From: Erythrobacteraceae bacterium Alg239-R51
GTDB lineage: Bacteria; Pseudomonadota; Alphaproteobacteria; Sphingomonadales; Sphingomonadaceae
Assembly: GCA_947331495.1 (NCBI GenBank)
Contig: CAMZOI010000001.1
Coordinates: 248,001 to 312,000, forward strand
Direction of reading: 5' to 3'
DNA: 64,000 nt
Shown here piece after piece: positions 1 through 8,537 of the stretch. The position numbers were made by a program, and so were the translations under genes. The first letter of the stretch is position 1, and every line of letters begins with the position of its first letter. The notes below the pieces were generated by a model, which ran no database searches, was not told the DNA's origin, and saw nothing but the letters and a program-made list of their open reading frames with translations.

Positions 1-2
1 AT

Positions 3-371
3 GACTGGCGCGAAGGCTGGGTCGATATCGACTGGGGCGAGGCCCTGCGCGCGCCGATTGCGGAGGCGGTCGGCCACCTGGATTCGGGAGGCATCTCGCT
101 CGATATCGGCGGGATGGCCCTGCGCTGGCTGGTCGAACGGAAGGCATCGGGTTATGTCCCGGCGCGCCTCGCGCGGAGGGCTATCGACGATGGCTCGCTG
201 GTCCGCGTCGACGACATGCCCGTCTTCGATTACCCGGCCTATGCGCTCTGGAGACGCGACACGCGTCTGCCCGTGGCCGGGATAGTGTCTGGATTGTGCG
301 AATACGTCCACGCCGCGGAAAGCCTCTATGCTCCTGCCGGTGGGATGGACGCCCCGGCACGAGGCCTGTAA
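3..371 (+). CDS. LysR-family transcriptional regulator, C-terminal fragment
   Basis: The reading frame enters from the left edge, so only about 122 C-terminal residues are present and the start codon and DNA-binding domain lie outside the window. The fragment has the end of a LysR substrate-binding domain: 'VDWG', then 'GGMALRWLVERKASGYVPARL', a spacer with 'DGSLVRVDDMPVF' and the closing 'PAYALWRRD' stretch. LysR proteins are effector-responsive regulators that usually control a divergent neighbour. The target and effector cannot be read here because the upstream side is missing. prfC begins 11 bases after the stop, on the same strand. Confidence 0.75.
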   Translation, partial: DWREGWVDIDWGEALRAPIAEAVGHLDSGGISLDIGGMALRWLVERKASGYVPARLARRAIDDGSLVRVDDMPVFDYPAYALWRRDTRLPVAGIVSGLCEYVHAAESLYAPAGGMDAPARGL

Positions 372-382
372 GCGCCCGCGCA

Positions 383-1906
383 ATGACTTCCAATCGCCGG
401 ACATTCGCGATCATTTCGCACCCCGACGCGGGCAAGACCACGCTGACCGAGAAGCTGCTGCTGACCGGCGGCGCGATCCATCTTGCCGGCGAGGTCAAGG
501 CGCGCGGACAGGCGCGGCGCGCGCGTTCGGACTGGATGAAGATCGAACAGCAGCGCGGCATTTCCGTGACCAGCTCGGTCATGACCTTCGAGCGCGACGG
601 GATCACCTTCAACCTGCTCGACACGCCGGGGCACGAGGATTTTTCCGAAGATACCTATCGCACGCTGACGGCGGTCGACAGCGCCATCATGGTGATCGAC
701 GCGGCCAAGGGCATCGAGCCGCAGACGCGCAAGCTGTTCGAGGTGTGCCGCCTGCGCAGCGTGCCGATCATCACCTTCGTCAACAAGGTCGACCGCGAGG
801 GGCGGCCGGTATTCGAACTGCTCGACGAGATCGCCGACATGCTGGCGCTCGACGTGTCGCCGCAAATGTATCCGGTCGGCATGGGCGGGGAATTCGAAGG
901 CGTGCTCGACTTCGCCAGCGGATGCGTGGCGCGACCCAAAGGGCCGTCCAAGGAATTCACCGGCACGCGGGACTGCGACCCCCAGATTCCCGAGCGGTTT
1001 GCCGAGAACATCGAACTGGCACGGATCGGCTATCCCGAATTCGACCTCGAGGCCTATCGCAGCGGCGATCTCACTCCGGTCTTCTTCGGTTCGGCGCTGA
1101 AGAATTTCGGCGTTACCGAACTGATCGAGGCGATCGACCGCTGGGCTCCGCCGCCGCGTCCGCAACCGGCCGGCGAAGAGCAAATCAGTCCCGAACGCGA
1201 CGAGGTCACCGGCTTCATCTTCAAGGTGCAGGCCAATATGGACCCCAACCACCGCGACCGGATCGCCTTCATGCGGCAGGTTTCCGGTACCTTCAAACGC
1301 GGGATGAAGCTGACACCGTCTGGCCTGGGCAAACCGGTGGCGATCCATTCGCCGATCCTGTTCTTCGCGCAGGATCGCGAGGTGGCCGACACGGCCGAAC
1401 CGGGTGACATCATCGGCATTCCCAATCACGGCACGCTGCGCGTCGGCGATACATTGTCCGAAAAGAACGCGATCCGGTTTACCGGCCTGCCCAATTTCGC
1501 GCCGGAGATCCTGCGCCGCGTCGCGCTGGTCGACCCGACCAAGACCAAGCAATTGCGCAAGGCGCTCGACGACCTTTCCGAAGAGGGCGTGATCCAGGTG
1601 TTCTATCCCGAGATCGGGGGGCAGTGGATCATCGGCGTGGTCGGGCAGCTCCAGCTCGACGTGCTGATCTCGCGCCTGTCGGCGGAATACAAGGTCGAGG
1701 CGAAACTCGAAGCGTCACCCTTCGCGACGGCGCGCTGGATCCGTGGCGACGAGAAAGCCCAGGCGGAGTTCGAGAAATTCAACCTGGCCAATCTTGCCAA
1801 GGATCGCGACGGCGACCTGGTCTTCATGGCCAAGAGCCCGTGGGACGTGAACTACCAGCAGGAAAAGCACCCGGACCTGAACTTCTCTTCGACGAAGGAG
1901 CGGTAG
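383..1906 (+). CDS. prfC: Peptide chain release factor 3
   Basis: This is a translational GTPase that recycles RF1/RF2 from the ribosome after termination; it acts in the cytosol. At 507 residues it is close to the usual 520-530. The ATG at 383 puts the P-loop 'HPDAGKTT' at residues 13-20, where the family has it; an in-frame start further upstream would only add LysR-overlapping sequence. Other G motifs are 'QRGISVTS' (58-65), 'DTPGH' (80-84) and 'NKVD' (134-137). The C-terminal half has the RF3 domain II and III pattern, ending in 'MAKSPWDVNYQQEKHP'. It is followed 37 bases later by an alpha/beta hydrolase on the same strand. Confidence 0.95.
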   Translation: MTSNRRTFAIISHPDAGKTTLTEKLLLTGGAIHLAGEVKARGQARRARSDWMKIEQQRGISVTSSVMTFERDGITFNLLDTPGHEDFSEDTYRTLTAVDSAIMVIDAAKGIEPQTRKLFEVCRLRSVPIITFVNKVDREGRPVFELLDEIADMLALDVSPQMYPVGMGGEFEGVLDFASGCVARPKGPSKEFTGTRDCDPQIPERFAENIELARIGYPEFDLEAYRSGDLTPVFFGSALKNFGVTELIEAIDRWAPPPRPQPAGEEQISPERDEVTGFIFKVQANMDPNHRDRIAFMRQVSGTFKRGMKLTPSGLGKPVAIHSPILFFAQDREVADTAEPGDIIGIPNHGTLRVGDTLSEKNAIRFTGLPNFAPEILRRVALVDPTKTKQLRKALDDLSEEGVIQVFYPEIGGQWIIGVVGQLQLDVLISRLSAEYKVEAKLEASPFATARWIRGDEKAQAEFEKFNLANLAKDRDGDLVFMAKSPWDVNYQQEKHPDLNFSSTKER

Positions 1907-1943
1907 GCTTGCGGCTCGCGAAGCTTGGCGTCAAAGGCAGCGC

Positions 1944-2816
1944 ATGACGCTACACGCCGGACCGACCTCGCAGACTTTCATCTCGCAGCGCCTGCGGCTG
2001 CACTATCTCGACTGGGGCAATCGTGGAAAGCCGCCACTGGTGCTGGTGCATGGCGGCCGCGACCATGCGCGCAGCTGGGACTGGGTGGCCGAACAGCTGC
2101 GCGACGACTGGCACGTCATCGCCATGGATCATCGCGGCCACGGCGATTCCGACTGGGTCTCGGACGGCAATTACCAGTCGAACGACATGGTCTACGATCT
2201 GGCCCAGCTGGTGCATCAGTTGGGCGTCGGCCCGGTGACCATCGTCAGCCATTCGATGGGCGGCAATGTCTCGCTTCGCTATGCCGGGACGTTCCCCGAC
2301 ATGGTGGAAAAGATCGTCGCCATCGAAGGCCTGGGCCCCAGCCCGCAGCGGCAGGCGGAAATGCGCGCCGATCCCTATCCGCAGCGACTTGCCGAATGGA
2401 TCGACAAGAAGCGCGCGGCATCGGCCCGCACCCCGCGCAAATACGAAAGCATCGAAGCCGCGTTCGCGCGGATGATCGAGGAAAACAGCTATTTGACCGA
2501 AGAACAGGCGCGGCATCTGACGATCCATGGGGTCAACCGCAACGAGGACGGCACCTATAGCTGGAAATTCGATCCGCATCTCAATGTCTGGCCGGTCGAG
2601 GATATTGCCGACGAGTTTCTGCACCAGACCTGGGCCGCCATAACGGCGCCGACCCTGCTGCTCTACGGCGCCGACAGCTGGGCTTCGAACCCACGCGGCG
2701 ATGGCAGGCTTGACCACTTCGCCAATGCCGAGGTGATCGAATTCGAAAGCGCCGGCCACTGGCTGCATCACGACCAGCTTGACCGGTTCATGACGACGCT
2801 ACGGAACTTTCTCTGA
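1944..2816 (+). CDS. Alpha/beta hydrolase
   Basis: A 290-residue alpha/beta hydrolase fold enzyme. The oxyanion strand 'VLVHGGRDH' is near residues 33-40. The nucleophile elbow 'SHSMGGN' puts the catalytic serine at residue 104. A strand with 'LLYGADSW' probably carries the acid, and the late 'SAGHWLHHDQ' carries the catalytic histidine. There is no signal peptide, so it should be cytosolic. The substrate cannot be told from sequence; epoxide hydrolase, lactonase and esterase activities all occur in this superfamily. It shares a strand with prfC and the following phosphatase-like gene but has no clear functional link to them. Confidence 0.85.
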   Translation: MTLHAGPTSQTFISQRLRLHYLDWGNRGKPPLVLVHGGRDHARSWDWVAEQLRDDWHVIAMDHRGHGDSDWVSDGNYQSNDMVYDLAQLVHQLGVGPVTIVSHSMGGNVSLRYAGTFPDMVEKIVAIEGLGPSPQRQAEMRADPYPQRLAEWIDKKRAASARTPRKYESIEAAFARMIEENSYLTEEQARHLTIHGVNRNEDGTYSWKFDPHLNVWPVEDIADEFLHQTWAAITAPTLLLYGADSWASNPRGDGRLDHFANAEVIEFESAGHWLHHDQLDRFMTTLRNFL

Positions 2817-2856
2817 TTTCAGGCACGATTGCCCGGCCTTGCGCATTGGGTATCGT

Positions 2857-3558
2857 GTGCGCCTGACCTTCGCCAGCTACAATATTCACAAGTCGGTGGG
2901 CCTCGACCGTCGGCGCGACCCGGAGCGGATCATATCCGTTCTCCATGAAATCGACGCCGATATCATCGCCCTTCAGGAAGCCGACCGGCGGACCGGTGCG
3001 CGCGAAACCACGATCTCGCGAGCCGAACTGGACGACAGCCCCTGGCGGTTGGTCGAGGTTGCCAGGCGACCGCGCAGCATCGGCTGGCACGGCAATGCCC
3101 TGCTGGTGCGGCGCAAGATGATGGTCACGTCCGGAAAGGCGCTCGACCTGCCGACACTCGAACCGCGCGGCGCGGCTTGCGGCGAGCTCGAGATCGAAGG
3201 TCGGTCCGTGCGCATCATCGGAACGCATCTCGACCTTTCGGGTCTGCGCCGTCGCGACCAGATCCGTTCGCTGCTCGGTTTTATCGACGGGAGTACGGGC
3301 GACAAGCCCACGGTCATCATGGGCGATTTCAACCAGTGGGGGCGCAGCACCGGCGCGATGCGCGAGTTCGGCCCGAACTGGCAGGTCATCACCCCTGGGC
3401 GCAGCTATCCGAGCCGCCAGCCGATCGCCACGCTCGACCGCATCGTGGCCAGCAAGCACTGGCAATTGGCCAGCATGGATGTCCACCATACCAGCCTTTC
3501 CTCGATTGCTTCGGACCATCTGCCGATCGTCGCCACGCTTGAGCTGACCAAAAAGTAA
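2857..3558 (+). CDS. Endonuclease/exonuclease/phosphatase family protein
   Basis: About 233 residues of the EEP (DNase I-like) fold. Seen: 'SYNIHKSVGLD' at the N-terminus, 'ALQEADRR' with the metal-binding glutamate, 'GTHLDLSG', 'MGDFNQWG' with the catalytic Asp/Asn pair, 'TLDRIVAS' and the terminal 'SDHLPIVATLEL'. These are the six classic EEP motifs. It probably hydrolyses a phosphodiester or phosphomonoester, with substrate unknown. I chose the GTG at 2857 because it starts the first core strand ('RLTFASYN'); a TTG at 2839 would add six residues. No signal peptide is evident. It lies 40 bases after the alpha/beta hydrolase. Confidence 0.8.
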   Translation: MRLTFASYNIHKSVGLDRRRDPERIISVLHEIDADIIALQEADRRTGARETTISRAELDDSPWRLVEVARRPRSIGWHGNALLVRRKMMVTSGKALDLPTLEPRGAACGELEIEGRSVRIIGTHLDLSGLRRRDQIRSLLGFIDGSTGDKPTVIMGDFNQWGRSTGAMREFGPNWQVITPGRSYPSRQPIATLDRIVASKHWQLASMDVHHTSLSSIASDHLPIVATLELTKK

Positions 3559-3634
3559 TCACGTGCTCATAAATTAGGCAGTACGGACTAGCCCAAGCTG
3601 CCCCCTCCTCCTGAAATTGCACCGTTTCCCTGAT

Positions 3635-3650
3635 TGGCACGCTTCATGCT
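3635..3650 (+). promoter_or_regulatory. Sigma-54 (RpoN) -24/-12 promoter of glnK-amtB
   Basis: The sequence TGGCACGCTTCATGCT matches the RpoN consensus TGGCACG-N4-TTGCW at all but one position. The invariant GG and GC doublets have the correct 10-base separation. It lies 55 bases before the GTG of glnK. RpoN promoters with NtrC activation are the known control of glnK-amtB in many proteobacteria, so nitrogen-limitation induction is inferred. Confidence 0.75.
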
Positions 3651-3704
3651 GCACTTGCGAAGACCGGTGCTTTGGCCGGTTTGCAACAGCAGGGGGGTGA
3701 GCGC

Positions 3705-4043
3705 GTGAAGTTCATCATTGCAGTCATCAAGCCGTTCAAGCTGGACGAGGTGCGCGAAGCGCTCGGCGGTATCGGCGTGGCCGGCATGACCGTTTCCGAA
3801 GTCAAGGGTTTCGGGCGGCAGAAGGGTCAGACCGAGATTTATCGCGGCGCCGAATACTCCACCAACATGCTGCCCAAGGTGAAGCTGGAAATCGCCGCGA
3901 GCGACGATCTTGCGCCGCAAGTGGTCGAGACGATCCAGCACACCGCCAGCACCGACGCCATCGGCGATGGCAAGATCTTCGTGCTCGACCTCGCCAGCGC
4001 CACCCGGATCCGCACCGGCGAAACCGGCGATACCGCGCTCTGA
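3705..4043 (+). CDS. glnK: Nitrogen regulatory protein P-II (GlnK/GlnB)
   Basis: A 112-residue P-II signal protein, exactly the family length. It senses 2-oxoglutarate, ATP and ADP and is uridylylated on the T-loop tyrosine, here Tyr51 in 'IYRGAEYS'. The N-terminal 'MKFIIAVIKPFKLDEVREAL' and the C-terminal 'TGETGDTAL' are typical. The start is the GTG at 3705, preceded by a purine-rich AGGGGGGTGAG; starting further upstream would add a non-family extension. The next gene is the ammonium channel amtB, the standard partner that GlnK blocks when nitrogen is plentiful, so glnK is preferred to glnB. A sigma-54 promoter lies upstream. Confidence 0.93.
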   Translation: MKFIIAVIKPFKLDEVREALGGIGVAGMTVSEVKGFGRQKGQTEIYRGAEYSTNMLPKVKLEIAASDDLAPQVVETIQHTASTDAIGDGKIFVLDLASATRIRTGETGDTAL

Positions 4044-4063
4044 TGGACCACAGGGGAATTACG

Positions 4064-5383
4064 ATGCTTCGTTATCTTTCTCGCGCAGGCGCTTTTTCCG
4101 CCGCGCTACTCGCCTCTTCCGCAACGCTTGCCCAGGAAGTCGTGGTGCCCGTCGTGGCAGTGCCGAACCCGGGCAACAATGCGTGGATGATGACTGCCAC
4201 CGTGCTGGTCATGCTGATGATACTGCCTGGCCTGGCACTGTTCTACGGCGGCCTTACGCGCGCAAAGAACATGCTCTCCACCATGACCCAGATCGGCGCC
4301 ACGGCCGCGCTGGCGATGCTGGTGTGGGTGATGTGGGGATATTCCACCGCGTTCGGGCCGGAAGGGAACGCCTTTTTCAGCTGGGGCAATCTGTTCCTGT
4401 CGCAGACCGATGCTGCAAGCACTGCGGCAACCTTTACCGATGAAGTCATCAGCGAATTCGTCTTCATCAGCTTCCAGATGACTTTCGCCGCGATTACTGC
4501 CGCGCTGATCCTGGGGGCAACGGCGGAGCGCATGAAATTCAGCGCGGTCATGCTGTTCGTGCCGCTCTGGCTGACAATCGTCTATTTCCCGATCGCCCAC
4601 ATGGTCTGGGCCGGAGGCGGATTGTTGTTCGAGGACGGGGCGCTCGATTTCGCGGGCGGTACCGTGGTCCACATCAACGCCGGCGTGTCCGGGCTGGTCC
4701 TTGCATATCTGCTCGGCAAGCGTCGGGGTTATCCGGCCGAGCCCATGCCCCCGCACAGCATGACCCTGACGATGGCCGGCACCGGCCTGTTGTGGGTGGG
4801 CTGGTTCGGCTTCAACGCCGGAAGCGCGCTGGAGGCCGACGCTTCCGCTGGTCTGGCGATGATCAACACCTTCGTCGCGACCGCTGCCGGTGCGTTGACC
4901 TGGATGGTGATCGAACGGGCTGCCGGTCACAAGGGCAGCGCGCTCGGCTTCTGTTCGGGCGTCATAGCCGGGCTTGTCGCGGTCACCCCGGCGGCTGGCA
5001 ATAGCGGGCCCTTCGGTGCGATCCTGCTCGGCATATCGAGCGCCGCCATCTGCTACCTGTTCGTGGCCAAGGTGAAGGCAAGGCTCGGCTATGACGATTC
5101 GCTCGATGCCTTCGGCATTCACGGCATCGGCGGCATCGTCGGAGCGATCGGTACGGCGGTCGTCTACCAGCCGTTCCTCGCCGGTCCCGGCGATGGGTCG
5201 ACCGCACTTGGCGCCCAGCTCTGGGTCCAGATCTTCAGCGTTTTGGTCACGATCGCCTGGGCCGGGATCGGGACACTTGTTGCCGGTCTTGCGGTCAAGG
5301 CGCTCGTCGGTCTCCGGGTCACCGAAGAGGTCGAGGTCGACGGGCTCGACATCTCCGAACACGGGGAGCGTGCCTACAACTGA
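4064..5383 (+). CDS. amtB: Ammonium transporter AmtB
   Basis: A 439-residue inner-membrane ammonium channel. An N-terminal signal-like segment ending near 'SSATLAQ' is followed by about 11 hydrophobic helices. Family marks are 'LFYGGLTRAKNMLS', the twin pore histidines in 'VVHINAGVSGL' and 'FGIHGIGGIVGA', and a 'DYSTAFG'-like 'WGYSTAFGPEGN'. The ATG at 4064 follows CAGGGGAAT; an earlier in-frame ATG at 4043 overlaps the glnK stop and would add seven polar residues. It is co-transcribed with glnK (20-base gap) and ends before a strong terminator. Confidence 0.95.
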   Translation: MLRYLSRAGAFSAALLASSATLAQEVVVPVVAVPNPGNNAWMMTATVLVMLMILPGLALFYGGLTRAKNMLSTMTQIGATAALAMLVWVMWGYSTAFGPEGNAFFSWGNLFLSQTDAASTAATFTDEVISEFVFISFQMTFAAITAALILGATAERMKFSAVMLFVPLWLTIVYFPIAHMVWAGGGLLFEDGALDFAGGTVVHINAGVSGLVLAYLLGKRRGYPAEPMPPHSMTLTMAGTGLLWVGWFGFNAGSALEADASAGLAMINTFVATAAGALTWMVIERAAGHKGSALGFCSGVIAGLVAVTPAAGNSGPFGAILLGISSAAICYLFVAKVKARLGYDDSLDAFGIHGIGGIVGAIGTAVVYQPFLAGPGDGSTALGAQLWVQIFSVLVTIAWAGIGTLVAGLAVKALVGLRVTEEVEVDGLDISEHGERAYN

Positions 5384-5480
5384 TACGACCAGACGAAGAC
5401 CAGTTTGGCGGGGGCACCTCTCTTCCTCTCCCCGGGGCCTCCGCCAACCCGTGTTCCTCCTGCGAACACCAGACTAGCCA

Positions 5481-5511
5481 AGGGCCGGAGCCAGTCTCCG
5501 GCCCTTTTTTT
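5481..5511 (+). terminator. Rho-independent terminator of glnK-amtB
   Basis: A perfect 10-base-pair stem AGGGCCGGAG/CTCCGGCCCT has a 5-base loop and is followed by seven T residues. It lies about 100 bases after amtB and before the converging GMC oxidoreductase gene, so it closes the glnK-amtB transcript. Confidence 0.92.
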
Positions 5512-5517
5512 CGTGGT

Positions 5518-7104
5518 CTAAGCGGCGAGCGCAGCCGCGACGAAATCGGCGCAGCGTTCGCCGATCATGATACTCGGCGCGTTGGTATTGCCCGATACGA
5601 GACGCGGCATGATGCTGGCATCGGCGATCCAGAGCCCGTCCAGTCCGCGCGCCTTGAGCTTTTGATCGACCACCGCATCCTCGTCCGCGCCCATGCGGCA
5701 GGTGCCAACCGGGTGATAGACCGTGTCGGCACGGTTGCGGATAAGATCGTCGAGTTGCGCATCGTCGTCGAGATCGACGGGATAGCGATCCTGCGGCTCG
5801 TAGCGTGCCAGGCTGGGCGAGGAAACGATCCGGTGCGACAGGCGCACGCCTTCGCGCAAGGTGGCGATATCGCGCTCGTCGTCGAGAAAGTTGGGGTCGA
5901 TGCGCGGCGCATCGCTTGCCTCGCGGCTATCGAGCCGCACCGTACCGCGGCTTTCGGGCCGCAACACACAGGCGTGGAGCGAGAAGCCGTGTCCCTTCAC
6001 CTTGGTCCGTCCGTGGTCTTCGAGCATTGCGGGTACGAAATGCCATTGCACGTCCGGGGCTGGCGCATCGGGCATGACGGTCCAGAACCCTCCCGCCTCG
6101 GCATAGGGGGTGCTGGCGATACCGGTGCCCCGTCGGCGATGTTCGACCAGCGCCCTGGCCATGCGCAAGGTTCCTTCGAGGCTGCTGCCGAAGAAATCGC
6201 GGCTTTCGGTCTGCCAGCTCGAGACGTAATCGATGTGGTCCTGCAGGTCTGAGCCTACCGCTGGCTTGTCGACCGCCACGTCGATCCCGTGTTCGCGCAA
6301 GTGAGCTGCGGGGCCGATGCCCGAAAGCATCAGGATTTGTGGTGAATTGAATGCGCCAGCCGATAGCACCACTCCGCCGCGTGCGCGCACGGTCCGCTCG
6401 CGCTTGCCGACCGAATAAGTCACGCCGGTCACGCGCCCGTTCTCGATTTCCAGTTTCTTCACCGTGACACCGATGCGGATATCGAGCTTGCTGCTGCGAC
6501 GCAGAGGTTCGACATAGGCGCGCGATGCGGACCAGCGTTCGCCGTCCTTCTGCGTCACCTGGTAGATACCGAACCCCTTCTGGTCCGCACCGTTGAAATC
6601 GGTGTTGCGCGGCAATTGCAGTTGCGCTGCTGCCTCCACGAAGGCGAAACTGCCAGGGTTCACATATTTCTGGTCGCTGACCCACAATGGGCCGTCATCG
6701 CCGTGAAACGCGTCGTCGCCGCGCACATTATGCTCGGAGCGCTTGAAATACGGCAGGACGTCTTCGTAGCTCCAGCCGGTGCAGCCCAGTTCGGCCCAGT
6801 TGTCGTAATCCCAGGCATTGCCGCGGATATAGATCATCGCGTTGATCGCCGAGGATCCGCCCAGGCCGCGTCCGCGCGGCTGATATCCGGGCCGGCCGTT
6901 GAGGCCCTTCTGCGGCACGGTTTCGTAGCGATAATTGGTCTTTTCGTTGGTGAAGGCCAGCATTGCGGGCGTCTTGACCTTGAAGGTATCGTTGCGTCCG
7001 CCCGCTTCGAGCAAACATACGCTCTTGCCCGCTTCGGCCAAACGTCCGGCAGCCGCACTTCCGCCGCTGCCGCCTCCGACAACGATTACGTCGAATTCAT
7101 CCAT
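5518..7104 (-). CDS. GMC-family FAD-dependent oxidoreductase (choline/alcohol dehydrogenase type)
   Basis: A 528-residue flavoprotein. The N-terminal Rossmann motif is 'VVGGGSGGSAAAGRLAEAG' (about residues 8-27) and ends in 'LLEAGG'. 'GRGLGGSSAINAMIYIRG' is GMC signature 1 and 'GAFNSPQILMLSGIG' is signature 2. Near the C-terminus are the active-site 'YHPVGTCRMG' histidine and the 'SGNTNAPSIMIGE' asparagine. It oxidises a primary alcohol to an aldehyde; choline, glycerol-polyethylene glycol and aliphatic alcohols are all possible. No betaine-aldehyde dehydrogenase or betI lies nearby, so betA is not assigned. It sits 24 bases downstream of the sterol desaturase-like gene and may share its transcript. 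Confidence 0.9.
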   Translation of the reverse strand: MDEFDVIVVGGGSGGSAAAGRLAEAGKSVCLLEAGGRNDTFKVKTPAMLAFTNEKTNYRYETVPQKGLNGRPGYQPRGRGLGGSSAINAMIYIRGNAWDYDNWAELGCTGWSYEDVLPYFKRSEHNVRGDDAFHGDDGPLWVSDQKYVNPGSFAFVEAAAQLQLPRNTDFNGADQKGFGIYQVTQKDGERWSASRAYVEPLRRSSKLDIRIGVTVKKLEIENGRVTGVTYSVGKRERTVRARGGVVLSAGAFNSPQILMLSGIGPAAHLREHGIDVAVDKPAVGSDLQDHIDYVSSWQTESRDFFGSSLEGTLRMARALVEHRRRGTGIASTPYAEAGGFWTVMPDAPAPDVQWHFVPAMLEDHGRTKVKGHGFSLHACVLRPESRGTVRLDSREASDAPRIDPNFLDDERDIATLREGVRLSHRIVSSPSLARYEPQDRYPVDLDDDAQLDDLIRNRADTVYHPVGTCRMGADEDAVVDQKLKARGLDGLWIADASIMPRLVSGNTNAPSIMIGERCADFVAAALAA

Positions 7105-7128
7105 GAGCTCTCCTCTCGGCTTGAGAGG

Positions 7129-8067
7129 TTAGGCAGCCTCGGCGTCGCCTGCAATCGGGTTTTCGGATGAAACGGTTTTTTCCGCAATCCGATTTCGCTC
7201 GAGCCAGTCCTTGCGGATCTGATCGGAAGTCTGACGGCTGCCGTCATGCGTCCAGCCCGGCTCGCGCAGCAGATAGGCCAGCTTGTGCTTCCACGGCGCG
7301 TGCCACATGTCCTGCGCGATGCCGACCCATTCGTGAAACACGGCCCAGGCCAGGTTGAAGCTGCCCAGCTGCTTCACGATACCGTAGCGAATTTTCTCGT
7401 CGCGCCTTTCGGGTTCGAAAGTACCGAACAGCTTGTCCCAGACTATGAACACACCGGCATAGTTGCGATCGAGGTATCGAGGGTTGGTCGCGTGGTGGAC
7501 GCGGTGGTGGCTCGGTGTGTTCATCACCGCTTCGAACCAGCGTGGCATCCGGTCGATCGCCTCGGTGTGGATCCAGAACTGGTAGATCAGGTTGAAGCCC
7601 GCGCAGATGGCAATCATCGCCGGGTGAAAGCCGAGCAGGACGAGCGGCAGGGCAAAGGCAAAGCCCAATGTGAGAAACCCGGTCCAGCTTTGCCGAAGCG
7701 CGGTGCTCAGATTGTAATGCTGGCTCGAATGATGGTTCACGTGGCTTGCCCAGAACCAGCGTACGCGGTGTCCGCATCGGTGAACCCAGTAATAGCGCAT
7801 ATCGTCGAGCACGAAGCAGGCAATCCAGGCCCACCATGCCCAGCCGATCTCGAACAGGCGGAATTCCCAGAGGAACAGGTAGAGCGCGAAGAACAGCCCG
7901 CCGGACACCAGTCCGGCAACAGTGCTGCCCAGGCCAAAGGCAAGACTGGTGAACGTATCCTTCGGTTCGTAGGCATGACGGTTCTTGCGGGCGGCCCAGA
8001 TCATCTCGATCAGGACCAGTGCCACGAAACCGGGCACGGCATATTCGGTGGGCGAGAAATCCGGCAT
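7129..8067 (-). CDS. Sterol desaturase/fatty acid hydroxylase family membrane protein
   Basis: A 312-residue di-iron membrane oxygenase. The histidine boxes are 'HRCGH', 'HVNHHSSQHYN' and 'HHRVHH', in the family order and set between hydrophobic helices. It hydroxylates or desaturates a lipid; substrates in the family include sterols, carotenoids and alkylglycerols. The C-terminal 60 residues are polar and contain 'REPGWTHDGSRQTSDQIRKD', found in alkylglycerol-monooxygenase-like bacterial members (a family comparison from memory). Neighbours on the same strand are the small membrane protein at 8075-8476 and the GMC oxidoreductase. A second, shorter paralogue lies at 41570-42424. Confidence 0.88.
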   Translation of the reverse strand: MPDFSPTEYAVPGFVALVLIEMIWAARKNRHAYEPKDTFTSLAFGLGSTVAGLVSGGLFFALYLFLWEFRLFEIGWAWWAWIACFVLDDMRYYWVHRCGHRVRWFWASHVNHHSSQHYNLSTALRQSWTGFLTLGFAFALPLVLLGFHPAMIAICAGFNLIYQFWIHTEAIDRMPRWFEAVMNTPSHHRVHHATNPRYLDRNYAGVFIVWDKLFGTFEPERRDEKIRYGIVKQLGSFNLAWAVFHEWVGIAQDMWHAPWKHKLAYLLREPGWTHDGSRQTSDQIRKDWLERNRIAEKTVSSENPIAGDAEAA

Positions 8068-8074
8068 CAGAATG

Positions 8075-8476
8075 CTACTCTATCGCCTCGATCGCCTGCT
8101 TCCAAGCCGAAGCGTCCGCGACATGCAACCGCGCCGCGCCGTAGCGCCTTTCCGCGGTGTCGATAACCAGAACGTCGTTGTCGATCCGCGCGTCGGCAGC
8201 CGAAGTCAGCACCCGCCCGGCAAAGTGGGTGCCATGCTGGCGCAGCAGAAGGATGCATCCGCTTGCGTCACGCAGCAGCGCCGCGCGTCCTTCGGCGTCC
8301 AGCGATATGTCGATCGCGTCGAAGCCATCGACCGCCTCTGTGGCAGCGATGCGGGCACTTTCTTCGCTGTCCAGCCGTCGCTCGGGGCCAAGCTTCAACC
8401 GGTAGGCGATTCCGACCACGATCAGGATCGCGACCAGCGAGCCGCCGAACTGGATCAAAGCTGCAGGAAGTTCCAT
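8075..8476 (-). CDS. Small single-pass membrane protein, unknown function
   Basis: A 133-residue protein not assigned to a named family. One N-terminal transmembrane helix ('LVAILIVVGIAYRLKL', about residues 13-28) is followed by a soluble domain of about 100 residues rich in short strands. The domain ends in a helix 'DASAWKQAIEAIE', and the pattern is reminiscent of a PH-like or photosystem-assembly-type small domain. The ATG at 8476 is chosen because sequence upstream in frame is low-complexity and overlaps the start region of the divergent M20 gene. It is 7 bases upstream of the desaturase gene, which implies one operon and possible co-function at the membrane. Confidence 0.6.
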   Translation of the reverse strand: MELPAALIQFGGSLVAILIVVGIAYRLKLGPERRLDSEESARIAATEAVDGFDAIDISLDAEGRAALLRDASGCILLLRQHGTHFAGRVLTSAADARIDNDVLVIDTAERRYGAARLHVADASAWKQAIEAIE

Positions 8477-8537
8477 GGTTTGCCGGATTGGCACGGGCCT
8501 CGCTTTGCGGCAAGCAGGGATGATTGGGGAGAGATTC

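Noticed and set aside
326..1552. Minus-strand frame opposite prfC
   Set aside because: prfC motifs are complete on the plus strand; the antisense frame has no family features.
4106..5362. Minus-strand frame opposite amtB
   Set aside because: A polar, His/Asp-rich translation typical of the antisense of a membrane protein.
5518..7104. Naming the GMC enzyme betA (choline dehydrogenase)
   Set aside because: Motifs fit the wider GMC family, and no betB, betI or choline transporter lies nearby.
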